Shown here: piece after piece, positions 61,584 through 64,000 of the stretch
Layout of the letters: each line of letters starts with the position of its first letter
How positions within the stretch are numbered: position 1 is the first letter of the stretch
NCBI RefSeq assembly: GCF_000165485.1
Contig: NC_014623.1
Coordinates: forward strand, 8,016,893-8,080,892
Reading direction: 5' to 3'
DNA: 64,000 nt
Source: Stigmatella aurantiaca DW4/3-1
GTDB lineage: Bacteria; Myxococcota; Myxococcia; Myxococcales; Myxococcaceae
The notes under the pieces: generated by a model
What the model saw: the letters and a program-made list of their open reading frames with translations, nothing else
What the model was told of the DNA's origin: nothing
The model's database searches: none
Made by a program: the position numbers and the translations under genes

Positions 61584-62954
61584 TTAGGGATTGGCCTTCG
61601 CCTGCAAGGTCGCCTTGTTCGGGTAGTCGGGCGCGGAGCTCAGCAGCTTCGTCCACAGCGCCTTGGCGCCGCGCTCGTCGCCCCGGGCCCGCAGCGAGTC
61701 GCCCAGCTTCTCCACCGCCGCCGCGTCCGTGCCCACCGCGACGCCCCAGATGCGATCGGCCATGGGACGGCCCAGGCCGACCAGCGCCCACGCCATGCCC
61801 GCCTTGGCCCGCCCGTTGTCCGGCTGGAAGGGCACCACGCGGCGGTAGGCGGCCAGCGCGTCGTCATAGCGGCCGCGCGCCAGGTGCTCCTCGCCCTCCT
61901 CCACCAGCTTCGCCAGGCCCGCCTCCAGCTCCGGCGTGCGCTCGGTGTTCTGGACCGCGTCCACCATCTCCTGCGTCAGCGCGGGCGGCGCATCGGGGCC
62001 CGCGGCCGCCCGGGGCGGCATGGCCTCCATGGGCCGCTGCGCCACCGGCTGGGACAGGCGGATGCGGCGGTCCTCCGCCCGGGCCTGCTTCCATTTCTGC
62101 CGGCCGCCCGCCTTCGCCGTGTCCTGAGCGAACTGGCCCAACTGCTTGGCCAGATCGGCCCGGGGCGAGTCCGGGTGCATCGCCAAAAAGGCCTCGAACC
62201 CCTCGTGCGCGGCCTGGAGCGCCTTCACGTCCTCGCCCTTCGTCTCGTACAGCAGCGCCGAGCGCGAGAAGAGCGCCTCCTCGTGGGAAGGAGACACCTC
62301 CAGCACCCGCCCGTACACCGTCAGCGCGCCCTGCGAATCCCCCGTCAGGTAGAGCGCATTGGCGCGCAGCACCTCCACCTCGAGCACCGGCGCCAGCGCC
62401 GCCCTCGCGCAGGCCGCGGCCCCCGCGGCGTCGCCCTGCTTGGCGCGCGCCTCGGCCACCTTGCCCATCTCCTCCACGGAGGAGGTCTCCGAGAAGCCAC
62501 ACTGGGCCTCCTGCGCGCTGGGCACGGGCTTCTTTGCGAGCTTCTTGCGCTGCTCCAGGAAGAGCGCCCGCGTCTTCACCGCTTTTTCCTCGGCCTGGAG
62601 GAAGTACATCACCGAGTCCGCGTGCCGCCCGTTCGAGTAGTAGAGCTTGCCCAGCGACGAGGCGATCTCGAACGTCTTCTCCCGCGCGCGCAGCCCCTCG
62701 GTCGAGTCGAGCTGCTTCAACAGCTCCTCGGCGGAAGGCGGGGCCCGCCCCGTCTCCGACATGGGCGGGTGCCCCGCGGGCAACTCGCCCGGGGCCGATG
62801 GCGCCGCGAAGGGGGGATGGCCCTCGGGCATTGCCCCCATGGGCGCCGCGGGCGAGGCCCCCGTGCCCGGAGGCACCGGCGGGTGGTTGGGCGGCAGGCT
62901 GGTGGGCTCCGCGGCGAGCAGGGCCGCGGTGGCGAAGGCGAGGGCAAGCGTCAT
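61584..62954 (-). CDS. Secreted TPR-repeat protein
   Basis: The start is MTLALAFATAALLAAEP, whose ATG overlaps the folK stop as ATGA; the longer frame to 62987 lies inside folK. The 456-residue protein has a signal peptide, a Pro/Gly-rich stretch (about 18-75) and then TPR units such as SLGKLYYSNGRHADSVMYFLQAEEKA, VLRANALYLTGDSQGALTVYGRVLEVSP and GRYDDALAAYRRVVPFQPDNGRAK. It is probably a periplasmic or outer-membrane-associated scaffold. Coupling to folK seems coincidental in function. Confidence 0.85.
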   Translation of the reverse strand: MTLALAFATAALLAAEPTSLPPNHPPVPPGTGASPAAPMGAMPEGHPPFAAPSAPGELPAGHPPMSETGRAPPSAEELLKQLDSTEGLRAREKTFEIASSLGKLYYSNGRHADSVMYFLQAEEKAVKTRALFLEQRKKLAKKPVPSAQEAQCGFSETSSVEEMGKVAEARAKQGDAAGAAACARAALAPVLEVEVLRANALYLTGDSQGALTVYGRVLEVSPSHEEALFSRSALLYETKGEDVKALQAAHEGFEAFLAMHPDSPRADLAKQLGQFAQDTAKAGGRQKWKQARAEDRRIRLSQPVAQRPMEAMPPRAAAGPDAPPALTQEMVDAVQNTERTPELEAGLAKLVEEGEEHLARGRYDDALAAYRRVVPFQPDNGRAKAGMAWALVGLGRPMADRIWGVAVGTDAAAVEKLGDSLRARGDERGAKALWTKLLSSAPDYPNKATLQAKANP

Positions 62955-63478
62955 GAGTCGTGTTCCAAGAAGCGGGCCTCGGGCCACTGGGTGGCCGAGA
63001 GCCGGCGGACATCCTGCGGGGCGAGGCGGATGAGCAGGTCTCTCACCGTCACACCCAGCACGGGGTGCTTCAAGTCGGGGGCAAGCTCGACCAGGGGCTC
63101 GAGGGCGAAGCGGCGCTTGTGCAGCTCCAAGTGGGGCACCTGGAGGTTCGCGTCCGCCACCACCTCGCCCCCCCAGAGGAGGATGTCGAGATCAATGGGG
63201 CGAGGCCCCCAACGCACCCCATCCCGGCGGCGTCCGAGATCATGCTCGATGCGCTGGAGGATGGTGAGCAGCCGCTGGGGGGACAGGCCACAGTCCAGCG
63301 CCACCACCGCGTTGAGGAAAGGGGGCTGGGAAGGCCCTACCGGAGCACTCTCGAACAGCGAGGAGTGGCGCAGGACGGCGACCGCGTCGATGCGCGAGAG
63401 CGCCTCCAGGGCCGCCACGAGGCGGCCTTCGCGGTCTCCTTCGTTGGATCCCAGTCCCACATAAACGTTGGTGCTCAC
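62951..63478 (-). CDS. folK: 2-amino-4-hydroxy-6-hydroxymethyldihydropteridine diphosphokinase
   Basis: This 175-residue enzyme has the HPPK pattern: VYVGLGSNEGDREGRL at the start, PPFLNAVVALDC, LGRRRDGVRWGPRPIDLDILLWG (the signature with Asp pair that binds magnesium) and HLELHKRRFALEPLVELAP. It transfers pyrophosphate from ATP to the pterin in folate synthesis. It starts with GTG (MSTNVYVGLGSNEG), overlapping the stop of the hydrolase gene by 4 nt, and its own stop overlaps the start of the TPR gene. Confidence 0.95.
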   Translation of the reverse strand: MSTNVYVGLGSNEGDREGRLVAALEALSRIDAVAVLRHSSLFESAPVGPSQPPFLNAVVALDCGLSPQRLLTILQRIEHDLGRRRDGVRWGPRPIDLDILLWGGEVVADANLQVPHLELHKRRFALEPLVELAPDLKHPVLGVTVRDLLIRLAPQDVRRLSATQWPEARFLEHDS

Positions 63479-64000
63479 GGCTCCATCTCAACCGGGTTGG
63501 CCAGGGTCCCGATTCCCTCCAGTTCCACCTCCACCATATCTCCAGCCGCCAGCGCGCCCACACCGGAGGGGGTGCCCGTGCTCACCAGGTCACCAGGCAG
63601 GAGCGTCATGATGTGGGAGATGAAGGAGACGAGCTGGGCGGGGTTGAACACCATGTCGGAGGTGCGGCTGTCCTGACGCACCTGGCCATTCACCCGGCAG
63701 AGGATGCGCAGGTCCGCCGGGGAGAGCCCCGTCACGGCCCACGGCCCCACGCAGGCGAAGGTGTCATAGCTCTTGGCGCGGGTGTGCTGAACCTCCCGGC
63801 GCTGGATGTCCCGCGCCGTGACGTCGTTGATGCAGGTGAGCCCCCAGATGGCGCGGGCCGCGGTGGCCTCGTCCGCGTTCTTCAACCGCTCCCCGATGAC
63901 GAGCCCCAGCTCCGCCTCGTAGTGCACCTCCTGGCTGGCCTTGGGCAGGCGGATGGGCGAGCGCGGCCCATTGAGGGCGGTGGAGGGCTTGATGAACAGG
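63475..64000 (-). CDS. Fumarylacetoacetate hydrolase family protein (5' partial)
   Basis: The frame runs beyond the right end of the window, so the N-terminus is missing; the ATG at 63927 is internal. The visible 175 residues have the FAH catalytic core: a metal-binding EVHYEAELGLVIGERLKN, then WGLTCINDVTARDIQRREVQ and the closing SFISHIMTLLPGDLVSTGTPSGVG and GDMVEVELEGIGTLANPV. Members hydrolyse or decarboxylate 2-keto-diacid type substrates in aromatic or amino-acid degradation. Its stop overlaps the folK start. Confidence 0.92.
   Translation of the reverse strand, partial: LFIKPSTALNGPRSPIRLPKASQEVHYEAELGLVIGERLKNADEATAARAIWGLTCINDVTARDIQRREVQHTRAKSYDTFACVGPWAVTGLSPADLRILCRVNGQVRQDSRTSDMVFNPAQLVSFISHIMTLLPGDLVSTGTPSGVGALAAGDMVEVELEGIGTLANPVEMEP

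Overview
The window is high-G+C DNA (one counted line inside pruA, 18361-18420, is 44/60 G+C) with the gene content of a predatory or social delta-type bacterium. It carries many Ser/Thr kinases of eukaryotic type, one fused to an AAA ATPase and TPR repeats, stand-alone receiver domains, a soluble GAF-GAF histidine kinase, a sigma-54 activator of XylR type, very large low-complexity proteins and many lipoproteins. Together this points to Myxococcota, most likely suborder Cystobacterineae (Stigmatella/Archangium/Cystobacter-like). That placement is inference from gene families; no rRNA gene lies in the window. No rRNA, tRNA, CRISPR array or intact insertion sequence was seen.

Layout. 1-9.2 kb: the end of a gluzincin peptidase gene, a 1352-residue repetitive protein with prion-like and tryptophan-spaced tracts, a dioxygenase-yceI pair, a divergent XylR/V4R sigma-54 activator and a rhomboid-like membrane protein. 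9.3-15.6 kb: small zinc-type proteins, a thiolase, a membrane protein and a 1238-residue kinase-ATPase-TPR sensor. 15.9-19.7 kb: a secreted trypsin-like lipoprotein, a receiver, and pruA with an aldose epimerase. 19.8-22.0 kb: a lower-G+C island holding a broken LysM...AHH polymorphic toxin gene and a coupled immunity-like gene. 22.2-27.5 kb: a tatB-tatC-trkA-like operon, in which TatC has a roughly 160-residue periplasmic insertion, and a chemotaxis receptor. 27.5-31.9 kb: a class II HDAC-like deacetylase, a receiver/histidine kinase pair and a short-chain dehydrogenase broken by one extra base.

32-37.1 kb: a GntR regulator, a lower-G+C flavin reductase whose gene overlaps a stop-less lipoprotein gene, a kinase and a quinone oxidoreductase. 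37.2-43.3 kb: PBP1a, an RluC/D pseudouridine synthase, a pentapeptide protein and an MBL-fold hydrolase. 43.4-52.4 kb: one minus-strand run that reads like an unusual peptide-maturation operon. Its order is PqqD, a 1934-residue FG-GAP lipoprotein, a 45-residue Cys-containing peptide with a lasso-leader-like YxPP motif, an HPr-kinase-like ATPase, an S24/S26-peptidase/GNAT fusion and an EamA exporter. 52.7-64 kb: a Coa1-like protein, acyl-CoA dehydrogenase-etfB-etfA, a Big_1 lipoprotein, transaldolase, arabinose-5-phosphate isomerase, a coiled-coil lipoprotein, a TPR protein, folK and a partial FAH hydrolase.

How genes work together. The acyl-CoA dehydrogenase passes electrons to EtfAB, and the thiolase elsewhere fits the same fatty-acid catabolism. 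TatB and TatC export folded proteins. PBP1a builds peptidoglycan. The 44.3-52.4 kb operon is the best candidate for an undescribed system: it has an RRE-type leader binder, a peptide, a peptide kinase candidate, a protease candidate and an acetyltransferase, but no recognised cyclase or radical SAM enzyme, and its first large product is a calcium-loop surface lipoprotein.
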